A DNA stretch of 64,000 nt from the NCBI GenBank assembly GCA_934670115.1, contig CAKUOV010000005.1, positions 33,356 through 97,355 on the forward strand. Reading direction: 5' to 3'. Within the stretch, counting starts at the first letter, position 1; each line of letters begins with the position of its first letter. The position numbers and the translations under genes are program-made. Shown here piece by piece: positions 8,508 through 17,224 of the stretch. The notes below the pieces were generated by a model. The model saw only the letters and a list, made by a program, of their open reading frames with translations, did not search any database and was not told the DNA's origin. Source of the DNA: an uncultured Eggerthellaceae bacterium. Lineage in GTDB: Bacteria > Actinomycetota > Coriobacteriia > Coriobacteriales > Eggerthellaceae.

Positions 8508-10295
8508 ATGAAGAGAATACGGAAATTACTGGGGATGGCTGTGGCGTTTGCGTTCGCCCTGGCTATTCTGCCCGCGACAGCGCTCGCGGTAGACGAATAC
8601 GATTTGCATGTTAACGGCGAGCAGTTCACCAGCGAAAAGCTTGTCATCGACTGTGGCGAGGGAACCGCGACATACGACCCTGCCACGCAAAATCTTACTT
8701 TGAACAACGCCACCATCACGAAAGCAACAATGAGTGGCGGCATTTATTCAATGCTCTCGAATGATTTGACTATCACGCTCCAGGGCAACAACCAGATCAC
8801 CTTGGAAAATAATCTGGGCGCTATTATCAAGAGCAACCTTAAGATTGAGGGTCCGGGTACGCTTACGATTAACGTTACTGGGGATACGCAGGATGGCATT
8901 ACCTGCCAATGGGGAAGCGTCGACATCATGAACGCCACGCTTGTTATTAACGCTTCCGGTGGTATTGGCATTTCCGCCTACGGAACAGTGCGTTTGGATA
9001 ACGTGAACCTTACGGCCAACGGTTTGTACGCGGGTATCGATGCGCTCAATTTGATTATCGCAAACGGTTCCGATGTTAAGCTTTCCGCCAAGCAAGATTA
9101 CTGTAATGCAGCGTACATCGCTCCTGGTGATGATCAGACTGGCGGTGGAAGCATCTACGTCAACAACTCGAATGTAGTGGCAGAAAGCCCCTATCCGGGT
9201 TTGTTCGCTCATGCCGACTTGGCGATTGACGGCGGCAGCGTTAAGGCCACGTCCGCCACGGATTCTGCCATTTGGGCAAGGGGCGACCTTACTATTCATG
9301 GCGGTGCAAAAGTCGAGCTTTCCGGCATGTATCCTTCTGGCTGCAACGGAACATTCAGGGTTGGTTTGGTTGACATTGATGCGAAGAATACGAATCAGGA
9401 AAACATTCCGGCAATCGCTGATAACCCCGTTATCCTGGATGACTTCACGCTGAAGACTGCCGATGCCGTTGATAGCGAAGGCACAGCGATTGACCTCATC
9501 GAACACGATGGCGTTGAAGCGGCTAAGGGCTACCTTAACCTGTACAAGAACATCCACTTCACCACGGGTGACGCAATTGTTTCGTATGGCTTCCCCTTCG
9601 AGAAGAGAGTTGTGAAGGGCGGTGACATTGCCCCTGGTCAGCAGGAATTTGAGTTGGAGATCTTCTACGTTGGCGCGGGTACAATTGAGAATTATGCCGA
9701 TGTGACCATAACGGGTAAGGTCATGACGAACGGCGCAGAAACTTACGAGGGACGACTGACCATTGAAGGTCCGAAGGACAAGGTAAGGAATCTTACGAGC
9801 GAAGGCTTCTTGGTGCGCGAGAAGAACACTGCCGTTCCGGATTGGACCTATTCGGACGCTGTGTACATGATTACTTGCTACGAAATCGAAATCACCGACT
9901 ACAACGTTCAGAGCGGTAACATTGTTTCGGACTACACCATTATGCCTGCGCACCTGGTGGTAACCGACAACGGTGAATTCTACGAGCCAGTGCCGAATGC
10001 GGATCCCGTACGGGTTATGGAGTTCGAGAACGTCTACACCAAGAACAACACTCCTGGTGGCGACCCGGGCGATGGCGATGATCCGAACAAGCCCAAGCCG
10101 GGTGACGGCGACAAGCCGGGTGACGGCGACAAGCCCAAACCTGGTGCCGATGACAAGACGAAGCCTGCTGCGGATGGCAAGACCATCCCCCAGACGGGCG
10201 ATAACGCCGCGACCCTGATGGGCGTTGCGGTTCTGCTGATGGCCGCATGTGTTTCCGGCGCGGTGGTTCTGGCGAAAAGGACGCGTAAGGAGTAG
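8508..10295 (+). CDS. Sortase-anchored (IPQTG) beta-helix-like surface protein
   Basis: A 595-residue secreted wall protein. The N-terminal signal peptide has a KRIRK charged region, a hydrophobic core and a cut near ALA-VDE (about residue 27). Residues 40-300 show repeating strand-turn patterns with Asn ladders (NNATITKATMSGG, DLTIHGGAKVELSG) that suggest a right-handed parallel beta-helix, perhaps carbohydrate-binding. Near residue 520 begins a Pro/Gly/Asp/Lys-rich wall-spanning linker with GDGDKPGDGDKP repeats. The C-terminus has the sortase signal IPQTGDN, a hydrophobic helix and the tail KRTRKE. IPQTG is a variant of LPXTG. No sortase gene is in the window, and the ligand is unknown. Confidence 0.82.
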   Translation: MKRIRKLLGMAVAFAFALAILPATALAVDEYDLHVNGEQFTSEKLVIDCGEGTATYDPATQNLTLNNATITKATMSGGIYSMLSNDLTITLQGNNQITLENNLGAIIKSNLKIEGPGTLTINVTGDTQDGITCQWGSVDIMNATLVINASGGIGISAYGTVRLDNVNLTANGLYAGIDALNLIIANGSDVKLSAKQDYCNAAYIAPGDDQTGGGSIYVNNSNVVAESPYPGLFAHADLAIDGGSVKATSATDSAIWARGDLTIHGGAKVELSGMYPSGCNGTFRVGLVDIDAKNTNQENIPAIADNPVILDDFTLKTADAVDSEGTAIDLIEHDGVEAAKGYLNLYKNIHFTTGDAIVSYGFPFEKRVVKGGDIAPGQQEFELEIFYVGAGTIENYADVTITGKVMTNGAETYEGRLTIEGPKDKVRNLTSEGFLVREKNTAVPDWTYSDAVYMITCYEIEITDYNVQSGNIVSDYTIMPAHLVVTDNGEFYEPVPNADPVRVMEFENVYTKNNTPGGDPGDGDDPNKPKPGDGDKPGDGDKPKPGADDKTKPAADGKTIPQTGDNAATLMGVAVLLMAACVSGAVVLAKRTRKE

Positions 10296-10370
10296 CGCGG
10301 GAACAAGCACAAGGTTGAGCGCGAGAATCAAAAGGACGCTTGTAGCGTAAACGTGAAAGCGCGCCAGCTG

Positions 10371-10928
10371 TTATGCAAGGGCAACTTGCGGGCAGTTGGC
10401 GCGTACGTTTTCTCGTCCCCGGAAAAGAAGTCCCTGTTCAGTCATTTCTTCGCCGATTTCTTGGTACTCGGCCCCGCCTTTTGACACGCGTTCTATTTCC
10501 TGTGGCGTAAGCGGACGCACTGGGCGCGCGGGCGCACCAATTGCGAGCATGCCATCGGGGATGTTTGCCGTGCCAGTCACCAGCGCGCCAGCGCCAATCA
10601 GACAATGGCTGCCAATAACAGCGCCGTCAAGCACCGTGGCGCCCATTCCAATCAGACTTTCGTCTCCCACCGTGCATCCGTGTAAAATGGCGCCGTGCCC
10701 AATGGTCACGCCTTTCCCAATTTGACACAATCCGTGCAGGTCAACATGGATGCAGACGTGTTCTTGCATGTTTGTGCCGTCGCCCACCACAATGCGACCT
10801 TCGTAATCGCCGCGTGCGCTGGCGGAGTGCATGACGGTAACGTTTTCGCCAATTTCAACAGAGCCTACAAGGCACGCACTTGGCGCAACCATGGCGCTTT
10901 CAGCAAGATGTACGTTGTGGTAGTTCAC
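10371..10928 (-). CDS. Gamma-carbonic-anhydrase-like hexapeptide-repeat protein
   Basis: A left-handed beta-helix protein of about 185 residues built from hexapeptide repeats (VGSVEIGENV, IGKGVTIGHGAILHG, IGMGATVLDGAVIG). His in HVDLHG and both His in GHGAILHG occupy the zinc-ligand positions of gamma-type carbonic anhydrases, though many relatives are of unknown activity or act as acyltransferases. The start is taken as GTG because AGGAGG lies five bases upstream. An ATG 54 bases further upstream exists but lacks such a site. It is convergent with the surface-protein gene and divergent from the DUF3810 gene. Confidence 0.85.
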   Translation of the reverse strand: MNYHNVHLAESAMVAPSACLVGSVEIGENVTVMHSASARGDYEGRIVVGDGTNMQEHVCIHVDLHGLCQIGKGVTIGHGAILHGCTVGDESLIGMGATVLDGAVIGSHCLIGAGALVTGTANIPDGMLAIGAPARPVRPLTPQEIERVSKGGAEYQEIGEEMTEQGLLFRGRENVRANCPQVALA

Positions 10929-11247
10929 GGTGGCCTCCTGGCTGTTTTTCGGGCGTTGATGCCCTCTTTTCTTTTCCTGCATTTTCGCGCGTGACCTGCC
11001 TGGGGCGCGCTATATGTTCGATAATTTGCGAAAAGAACACGTGAATGGCATCGATGGTGCAGGTTGCGGGCGGCCGTGGTTGGCGCGCTTGCGGTGAGCG
11101 GCCGCGGGCGTGCGTGTGCGCGCAGTGCTGATGCGGGTGTGCGCTGATGCGCGCTGGTGCGGACGTGCGGCGCGGATGCAGTGGGCGTGCGTGAGTGGTC
11201 CGCGCGGATGTGCGCAGATGCGAAAACGGAAGGGAAGGGAAGCGGGC
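10929..11247 (+). other. Divergent GC-rich intergenic spacer
   Basis: This separates the divergently read carbonic-anhydrase-like and DUF3810 genes. The right two thirds are G+C-rich low-complexity DNA with many TGCGC/GCGTGCG words and no recognisable gene. Promoters for both neighbours should lie here, but none is convincing by eye. Confidence 0.5.
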
Positions 11248-12351
11248 ATGACGAAGGAAACAGCCCGGCGTTTTGCCATAACGACAGTGTTGCTGCTGGT
11301 CATGGTGGGGTCGGTAGCTCTTTTCAGCGTTTACGGCGAAGCGTTCTTCCCAGCGTATCGCGTGGCCTCGCGAACGTTAATGGCTGCGCTTGCATCGCTA
11401 ACCAGCGCGCTTTCGCCTTCTGTTTCCGTGTGCGATTTCTTGTTGGTGGCGCTGGTTGCGCTGGCGGTTGTCTCGCTGGGGTATTGTGTTGCGCGTCGCA
11501 GGTCGCTTTTGGCGTGGTTTTCGCGGGTGCTTTTAGTTGTTTCCGCGCTGGCCACGGTGGTGGTGTGCGGCTGGGCGTTGAACCATTATGCGCCGCTGTT
11601 GTCCCAAGAAATTGGCCTTGACGTGCGGGAATATACGGCTGAAGAGTTGTACGATGCTACAGATTATTATTGGCAGCAGGCGGCATCGTACGCCACGCAG
11701 GTGCAGCGCGACTCCGAAACGGCCCAGGTGATTCCCGCATCGTTTGATGATTTAGCAGCAGAAGGCGGTGTTGCGTTTGCGCCGCTTGCTTCCCAATATG
11801 ATGTGTTCAATGGATCCACTGCGCCTGTTAAGCGGCTTTCGCTTTTGGGAGATGCGTTGTTGTACACGGGCTCGGACGGCATCTTTATTCCCCTAACGGG
11901 CGAGGCAAACGTTCCCGAGAACTGCGCTCCTGCCACGCTTGCATTCAACATGTGTCACGAAGCGGCTCATCGCTTGGGCATTGCCGCCGAAGAGGAAGCG
12001 AATTTTGCGGCGTTCATGGCGTGCTCGGCAAGCGATGACCCCAATTTCGCCTACTCCGGTTATTATCGCGCGTTCGTGGCGTGCTTCAACGCGTTAGCGG
12101 AAAACTACCCGTCGTTAGCGGAGCAGCTTTTGAGCGTCGATAACGTTACTGACGAAAAAGTGCTGGTCATTCGCGATATGTTGCAAACGAGCGACCATTA
12201 CACTGCGTATAGTGGCACGGTTTCCGAGGCGGGCCAAGCGGTAAACGATGCGTATTTGAAGACGTTTGGTCAGCAGGAAGGCACCCAATCGTACGGCGAA
12301 TGGGTTGATTACCTGATTGCGTGGCGCGCTGCTCTTTCTGACGCGAGCTAA
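11248..12351 (+). CDS. DUF3810-family membrane protein with HExxH-like motif
   Basis: About 367 residues. Three hydrophobic helices occupy the first 120 residues (TTVLLLVMVGSVALFSVYG; DFLLVALVALAVVSLGYCV; VLLVVSALATVVVCGWAL). A large soluble domain follows with CHEAAHRLG near residue 238 and a downstream Glu-rich EEEANFAAF. HEAAH plus the second Glu resembles a zincin metallopeptidase site, as noted for the DUF3810 family, but enzymatic activity is unproven. The ATG follows GGAAGGGAAGCGGGC; upstream in-frame GTG codons fall in GC-rich spacer and look false. The next gene, purE, lies 174 bases downstream and is probably separate. Confidence 0.78.
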   Translation: MTKETARRFAITTVLLLVMVGSVALFSVYGEAFFPAYRVASRTLMAALASLTSALSPSVSVCDFLLVALVALAVVSLGYCVARRRSLLAWFSRVLLVVSALATVVVCGWALNHYAPLLSQEIGLDVREYTAEELYDATDYYWQQAASYATQVQRDSETAQVIPASFDDLAAEGGVAFAPLASQYDVFNGSTAPVKRLSLLGDALLYTGSDGIFIPLTGEANVPENCAPATLAFNMCHEAAHRLGIAAEEEANFAAFMACSASDDPNFAYSGYYRAFVACFNALAENYPSLAEQLLSVDNVTDEKVLVIRDMLQTSDHYTAYSGTVSEAGQAVNDAYLKTFGQQEGTQSYGEWVDYLIAWRAALSDAS

Positions 12352-12474
12352 CGGGTACAATAAGCACAGCGAAAAATGCGTGGAGCGTGTTCGGGCGTGC
12401 AGCAAGTCGGTTGTGCGGGCTCTGGAATGCGCGAGCGCGACAAAACGAATCTCGCCGCCTTCTGCCAAGGGCTT

Positions 12475-12505
12475 TGTTGACAAAAGGTGGGGTAATTTGT
12501 CACGA
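12475..12505 (+). repeat. 31-base palindromic motif upstream of purE
   Basis: The arms TGACAAA and TTTGTCA flank an AGGTGGGGTAA core. A copy matching at 28 of 31 bases lies in reverse orientation at 54349-54379. It sits about 20 bases before the purE start, overlapping where a promoter or operator would be. Confidence 0.6.
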
Positions 12506-12525
12506 TTGAAAGAAGGAGAAGCGTT

Positions 12526-13002
12526 ATGGGAAATTGTCATGAAGAGGGTAAAACCGCTGTTGTAGGCGTTATTTTGGGAAGCGAATCCGATTTGCCGGCC
12601 ATGCAACCCTGCATGGATCAGCTTGAGGCTTTTGGCGTTCCCTATGAACTGAAAATCGCAAGCGCGCATCGCAAGCCGCTGGAAGTGCATGAGTGGGCAG
12701 CCGGTGCGCATGAGCGCGGCATGAAAGTCATCATTGCTGCTGCGGGCAAAGCGGCGCATTTGGGTGGCGTTGTTGCTGCATACACGCCGTGCCCCGTTAT
12801 CACCGTTCCCATGAAGACGAGCGACTTGGGCGGCTTGGATTCCCTGCTGTCCATGGTACAGATGCCCAGCGGCGTTCCTGTTGCGTGCGTTGCCATCAAC
12901 GGCGCTAAGAATGCCGCTATTTTGGCTGTTCAGATGCTTGGCACAGGTTGCGACACCGCTCGTCAGAAAATCATCGACTTCAAGGCGGACATGGCGAAAT
13001 AA
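12526..13002 (+). CDS. purE: 5-(carboxyamino)imidazole ribonucleotide mutase PurE
   Basis: A 158-residue cytosolic enzyme of de novo purine synthesis, converting N5-CAIR to CAIR (or AIR to CAIR in class II types). The N-terminus VVGVILGSESDLPAM binds the ribose phosphate. SAHRKP near residue 47 holds the catalytic His, and the AAAGKAAHLGG loop near 75 is the second active-site segment. The usual GGAAHLPG is slightly altered to GKAAHLGG. The ATG is preceded by AGAAGGAGAAG. There is no adjacent purK, so it stands alone rather than in a purine operon. A palindrome shared with a distant locus precedes it. Confidence 0.93.
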   Translation: MGNCHEEGKTAVVGVILGSESDLPAMQPCMDQLEAFGVPYELKIASAHRKPLEVHEWAAGAHERGMKVIIAAAGKAAHLGGVVAAYTPCPVITVPMKTSDLGGLDSLLSMVQMPSGVPVACVAINGAKNAAILAVQMLGTGCDTARQKIIDFKADMAK

Positions 13003-13211
13003 CGATTGCAGGCTTGCGGGTTGCGGCCGCAGTGCGGCTGCGGCGCGACAGCGGCGGCGGCTGCGATTGGGCCGTGTGCCATGTCATGTGCGGCGGCGCA
13101 GAAGGGCGCTGGACCCTTCGCCTGTAGACCGCTCGGCCGCAGGACCCTTCGGCTGCCAACAGGCCAAATGAAACGTAAAAGCGCGAATCGGAAAGAGAAG
13201 AGAGAAGCGCA

Positions 13212-15152
13212 ATGAAAAAGTTCTTGATGGGAAACGAGGCGTTTGCCCACGCGGCGCTTGAGGCGGGCGTGCGCGTGGTGGCGGGGTACCCCGGAACGCC
13301 ATCTTCTGAAGTGGTGGAAACCATCGCCAAGCTTCACGCGCAAGGCGCAGCAGAAGGCGTGCACGTGGAATGGTCCACGAACGAGAAGGCGGCGCTTGAG
13401 CTTTTGGCGGGCGCTTCGTACGCGGGCGCGCGCACGCTGTATACCTGCAAACAGATGGGTATGAACGTGGCAAGTGACCCGCTGATGTGCGTGAATTACG
13501 TGGGCATCAAGGGCGGCACGGTGCTGTACGTGGCCGATGATCCCGGCCCCATCTCTTCCCAGACCGAGCAGGACACGCGTCGTTATGCGTCCTTCGCGAA
13601 GGTGCCCGTGCTTGATCCATCGACCCCTGAACAGGGCTTTGCCATGATGAAAGAGGCGTTCGAGCTTTCCGAGCGTTACCATACGCCCGTTATCGTGCGT
13701 CCCACAACGCGCATTTGCCATGCGTCGGCGTTTTTCGACGTGGCCGACCACACGGTGGCGCGCGCTGTGCCCGAAGAGGGTTTCGTGCGTGACTCCAAGT
13801 GGGTTATTTTCCCTGCTCGTGCGTTTGCGGCGCATCACGACATCAATAAGCGCCTGCCCGAAATAAGCGCCGAGTTTTCGCGCGGCCCGCTTGCCGCGGC
13901 ATTCAACCCCGTGGTGCGTGGCGGCGATAAAGAGGCGCACGACCCGATTTTGGGCATTGTTGCGGGCGGCGTAAGCGCGGCGTATGTGCGTGAAGCGCTG
14001 CAGATGATTGAGAAACGCGCTGCTGAACAGGGCGTATTCGTTCCTGCGTATAAGTTTATGCAGATTGGTCTGCCGTATCCCTTCCCGCAAGATGCGGTGC
14101 TGGAGTTCGCGCAGGGCTTGACCGATATTCTGGTGATTGAAGAGCTTGATGGCGTTTTGGAAGATGAGCTTTTGCGCTTGGCGGGTCTGCGTCACTTGAG
14201 CTACAACGTGCATGGTCGCGTTACGGATGAAGTACGTGCTGCCGGCGAAAACGACGCGGACAATCTTGCGGCTCGTTTGGCGTGCTACCTGGGTATTCCT
14301 AGTTGCGGCCCTGATGAGCCGACGGTTCTGTACGAATCGGAAACCGATCCGCTGCCCGTGCGTCCGCCCGTGTTGTGTCCCGGCTGTCCGCACCGTGGCA
14401 GCTTTTATGCGGTGAAACGTGCGTTGGGCAAAACGCCCGCCACGTATTGCGGCGACATTGGCTGCTACACGTTGGGCAACGCGAAACCGCTCGACGCCGT
14501 GGATACGTGCTTGTGCATGGGTGCGGGCATCACTATGGCGCAGGGGCTTTCCCTTGTTGACCCGGGTAAAAAGGCGCTTGCGTTCATTGGCGACTCCACG
14601 TTTTTCGCCAGCGGTATGACGGGCGTGGCAAATGCGGTGTACAACCAGCACGACATTACCATTGTTGTGCTGGACAACGCGACGACCGCTATGACGGGCG
14701 CGCAGCCGCATCCGGGCACGGGCCAAACGCTCATGGGTCCCAAAAGCGAGCCCCTCTCCATTGCGGCAACGCTGGAAACGCTGGGCGTGAAATGCGTTGA
14801 AACAGCGAATCCCTTGCACTTAGAGGAAAGCATCGCTGCAGTTCAAAAGGCTGTTTCTTTTGAAGGTCCTTCGGCGGTTATCTTTGTTGAGCCGTGCATT
14901 CAGCTGAAAAAGCCGCTGCCTGCGGTGGTCATTGATACGGAAAAATGCACGGGCTGCAAGAAATGCATCACCGAAATCGGCTGCCCCGGCATTGGTTTCG
15001 ATAAGGCGCTGCAAGGTCCGAAGAGCGCTGCGCGTGGCCAAGCGTTCGTGAACGCGGGGCTGTGTAACGGATGCGGTTTATGTGTGCAGATATGCCCATC
15101 ATCTGCGATTATGCCGGCGAGTGCGCACGCAGAGAAAGGGGGGGAACAATGA
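13212..15152 (+). CDS. iorA: Indolepyruvate ferredoxin oxidoreductase, alpha subunit
   Basis: A 646-residue thiamine-diphosphate enzyme that oxidatively decarboxylates arylpyruvates (from Phe, Tyr, Trp) to acyl-CoA, reducing ferredoxin in the cytosol. The N-terminal pyrimidine-binding domain begins with GNEAFAHAALEAGVRVVAGYPGTP. The TPP-binding GDIGCYTLG region and GDSTFFASG are near residues 415-460. Two 4Fe-4S motifs close the protein: CTGCKKCITEIGCPG and CNGCGLCVQICP. The length matches the family. The stop overlaps the iorB start (ATGA), indicating translational coupling. It links amino-acid fermentation to low-potential electrons. Confidence 0.95.
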   Translation: MKKFLMGNEAFAHAALEAGVRVVAGYPGTPSSEVVETIAKLHAQGAAEGVHVEWSTNEKAALELLAGASYAGARTLYTCKQMGMNVASDPLMCVNYVGIKGGTVLYVADDPGPISSQTEQDTRRYASFAKVPVLDPSTPEQGFAMMKEAFELSERYHTPVIVRPTTRICHASAFFDVADHTVARAVPEEGFVRDSKWVIFPARAFAAHHDINKRLPEISAEFSRGPLAAAFNPVVRGGDKEAHDPILGIVAGGVSAAYVREALQMIEKRAAEQGVFVPAYKFMQIGLPYPFPQDAVLEFAQGLTDILVIEELDGVLEDELLRLAGLRHLSYNVHGRVTDEVRAAGENDADNLAARLACYLGIPSCGPDEPTVLYESETDPLPVRPPVLCPGCPHRGSFYAVKRALGKTPATYCGDIGCYTLGNAKPLDAVDTCLCMGAGITMAQGLSLVDPGKKALAFIGDSTFFASGMTGVANAVYNQHDITIVVLDNATTAMTGAQPHPGTGQTLMGPKSEPLSIAATLETLGVKCVETANPLHLEESIAAVQKAVSFEGPSAVIFVEPCIQLKKPLPAVVIDTEKCTGCKKCITEIGCPGIGFDKALQGPKSAARGQAFVNAGLCNGCGLCVQICPSSAIMPASAHAEKGGEQ

Positions 15153-15739
15153 TTAACATCCTTTTGGCGGGCGTTGGCGGCCAGGGCACGGTGCTTGCGG
15201 CGAAGGTGCTGGCTCAAGCGGCTCAGGACAAGGGCTGGCATGTGCGCACGGCCGAGACGATTGGCATGGCGCAGCGCGGCGGCAACGTAACGTCCCATGT
15301 GCGCATGGGCGACTGTGGCGAACAGGTGAGCTCGCCGCTGATTGCGCGCGGAACGGCCCAGGTCATTGTCGCGTTCGAGCCTGCCGAGGCGGCAGGTGCG
15401 TTGAAGTATCTTGCTCCGAACGGTGTGGTGGTCACGGCGTCAACAGGCGTGCAGCCGGTAACGGCGGCGCTTTCCGAGAAACCGTACACGGCTGCGGGTG
15501 TGCTTGCAGAGCTTAAGCGTTTGCTGGGCGACCGCGTGGCGATTGTAGACGATGCGTCGCTTACGGCTTCGGTGGGCACCACGAAAGCGCTGAACACGCT
15601 GCTGCTTGCGGCGGCCGTGAAAACAGGGCGCCTTCCCATCAGCTTCGACGAGCTGCGCGCTGCAATCCAAGCATGCGTGAAACCGCAGTTCGCCGAACTC
15701 AACTTCAAGGCAATTTCCCTGGTAGAAAGCGGAAATTAG
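15149..15739 (+). CDS. iorB: Indolepyruvate ferredoxin oxidoreductase, beta subunit
   Basis: A subunit of about 196 residues of the gamma/2-oxoacid oxidoreductase fold, partner of IorA. The N-terminus INILLAGVGGQGTVLAAKVLA and the AQRGGNVTSHVRMG segment are typical. The start is the ATG overlapping the iorA stop, after a run of G and GGAACA. A frame extending upstream into iorA is not used. A perfect 10-bp hairpin with eight T residues follows 70 bases after the stop and ends the two-gene operon. Confidence 0.94.
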   Translation: MINILLAGVGGQGTVLAAKVLAQAAQDKGWHVRTAETIGMAQRGGNVTSHVRMGDCGEQVSSPLIARGTAQVIVAFEPAEAAGALKYLAPNGVVVTASTGVQPVTAALSEKPYTAAGVLAELKRLLGDRVAIVDDASLTASVGTTKALNTLLLAAAVKTGRLPISFDELRAAIQACVKPQFAELNFKAISLVESGN

Positions 15740-15810
15740 TTCAGACTGGCTTCGCTTGTCGCGATTAAGCGAGGGCGATTGAGCAAGGATTGACGGATAA
15801 AAGCAAAAAA

Positions 15811-15843
15811 CGAGAGCGGCTAAAAGCCGCTCTCGTTTTTTTT
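15811..15843 (+). terminator. Strong rho-independent terminator of iorAB
   Basis: Arms CGAGAGCGGC and GCCGCTCTCG form a perfect 10-bp stem with a TAAAA loop, followed by eight T. The preceding A-run could also serve reverse transcripts. Confidence 0.9.
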
Positions 15844-15923
15844 GTAAGCCAGTTTTTATTGCGCGGGGTTGCTCTTGGCATTGTTTTGGCGTTGATAGCC
15901 ACTTTTGTTTCTTTTGTTTTCTT

Positions 15924-15999
15924 AAAATCGTTCACAGTTATTGAAAAAAGCGACTTTCTTGGAATAAACTCTCGAAAAACGATAACTGTGAACGATTTT
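15924..15999 (+). repeat. 76-base palindromic element, copy 1 (upstream of orphan gene)
   Basis: An 18-base perfect terminal inverted repeat (AAAATCGTTCACAGTTAT and its complement) surrounds a 40-base centre. The same-sized element recurs at the end of the following gene. It lies between the iorAB terminator and the ribosome site AGAAGGAGG of that gene. Confidence 0.85.
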
Positions 16000-16020
16000 T
16001 AGAAGGAGGCGCATATATCA

Positions 16021-17088
16021 ATGGAAAATGTCATTCTTTCAGGGCGTGATGCTGTTTCTTTTTTGATGTCTTCTCATGTGAAACAGCTTGATGTCGATAA
16101 TGAATTTGCAGCATATGTTTCCCGGTCATCGAATAATTTCATGGCCTATCTTTCGGGCTCAATGGATTTTACGCCGCTTCTTTGTTCCATTGAGGGGCGT
16201 CCGAGGATGTCGAAACAAGAGGGCGCTCGGCTCGCGCAGATGCTTTCGGTTTCATTGCCTTTGCATATCATGGTTTCCTCGGCATCGTGCCGTCGAAATT
16301 CCAAGAGCATGCGCTGCTCAGTTCAACCTGGCGGCATTCCTGGTGATTTATGCTTTGAGGTGGCCGACGGCCTTTATTGCGTTTTGCCCGAACTCGCTTT
16401 GGTGCAATTCGCTAGAGAATGCACGGATATCCAAATTGTTGTGCTAATGAGCATGCTGTTTGGGATCTTTGCTAAAGACAGAGAAACGGGCGGTCTTGTG
16501 CCTCGTAGAAGCGTAACAACGCCTGCTAAAGTTGCGGCGTTTATTGAATCGTGCGAGCAGAGTTGTTTGAAGGTTCCCAATGGGCTTTCGCGTGTTAAAA
16601 AGCTTGTCCCCTTAGCTGTTGGTGGGGCGGCAAGTCCAAAGGAAATTGAATGTGCTCTTAGATTGGGATATCCAGTTGAACTGGGAGGATGTGGTCTTGG
16701 CATTCCCGAAATGAACTACCGGCTGGATATTCCGTCGACAATGCGCGCTCGTTATTGCGATTTGTACTGGCCCGAGCAAAATGTTGCGGTGGAATATCAT
16801 GGCGCATTCGAGCATGCTTTGCCCGGTTCTCTTGAGGCGGATGCCCTCCATGGTAATGACCTGGCTTCTATCGGTGTTCCTATATTCAATATAACAGCAG
16901 GTCAGCTAAGAAATCTATCTTCTTTTAACTATGTTGCACGATTGGTGGAGAAACAAATCTTTGCATATAAAAAACCGCATGCACATAAATGCAACAGGAT
17001 TCTTTTTCCGTCCTCCGTGGTGTTTCATGACAAGCAACAAGCCTTGAGAGACCAAATTGATGCTGCTTTTGCTCTCTTCGGATTCTAA
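16021..17088 (+). CDS. Orphan protein with nuclease-like C-terminal pattern
   Basis: A 355-residue soluble protein I do not recognise by name. Residues 235-300 show a pattern like a PD-(D/E)XK/Vsr-type nuclease: RYCDLYWPEQNVAVEYHG, then acidic residues in EADALHGND and a hydrophobic strand IPIFNIT-like region. A protein encoded at 56758-57765 shares the layout (LPELALVQFA matches SPELSFIQVA; DLYWPEQNVAVEY matches DLYWESARVTVEY), so they are distant paralogues. Base composition is visibly more AT-rich than neighbours, suggesting acquisition. The gene is bracketed by two matching 76-base palindromes, the second overlapping its stop codon. An AAGGAGG ribosome site precedes the ATG. Defence or toxin roles are only guesses. 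Confidence 0.7.
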   Translation: MENVILSGRDAVSFLMSSHVKQLDVDNEFAAYVSRSSNNFMAYLSGSMDFTPLLCSIEGRPRMSKQEGARLAQMLSVSLPLHIMVSSASCRRNSKSMRCSVQPGGIPGDLCFEVADGLYCVLPELALVQFARECTDIQIVVLMSMLFGIFAKDRETGGLVPRRSVTTPAKVAAFIESCEQSCLKVPNGLSRVKKLVPLAVGGAASPKEIECALRLGYPVELGGCGLGIPEMNYRLDIPSTMRARYCDLYWPEQNVAVEYHGAFEHALPGSLEADALHGNDLASIGVPIFNITAGQLRNLSSFNYVARLVEKQIFAYKKPHAHKCNRILFPSSVVFHDKQQALRDQIDAAFALFGF

Positions 17089-17162
17089 AATCGTTCACAG
17101 TTATTGAAAAAAGCGAGTTAATTAGAATAAACTCGTAAATACTAATAACTGTGAACGATTTT
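17087..17162 (+). repeat. 76-base palindromic element, copy 2 (overlapping the stop codon)
   Basis: It has the same 18-base terminal inverted repeat as copy 1 and an equal 40-base centre, roughly 84% identical overall by eye. It starts within the TAA of the preceding gene. A nested CGAGTT/AACTCG stem lies inside this copy. Confidence 0.85.
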
Positions 17163-17224
17163 TAGGATAACCTGGATACAAAACAGCTCTCGCTTGTGGC
17201 GGGCGCTTACGGAAAGGATTGCTC

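Noticed and set aside
12963..14819. A long minus-strand open frame opposite iorA
   Set aside because: The plus strand clearly encodes iorA with catalytic and Fe-S motifs. The antisense protein is Arg/His-rich with no recognisable domain, as expected of GC-rich antisense frames.
15790..16002. A 70-codon open frame with a membrane-like segment
   Set aside because: It reads through the perfect iorAB terminator and its T-run, starts at TTG, and ends in the palindromic element. The hydrophobic stretch is explained by T-rich DNA.
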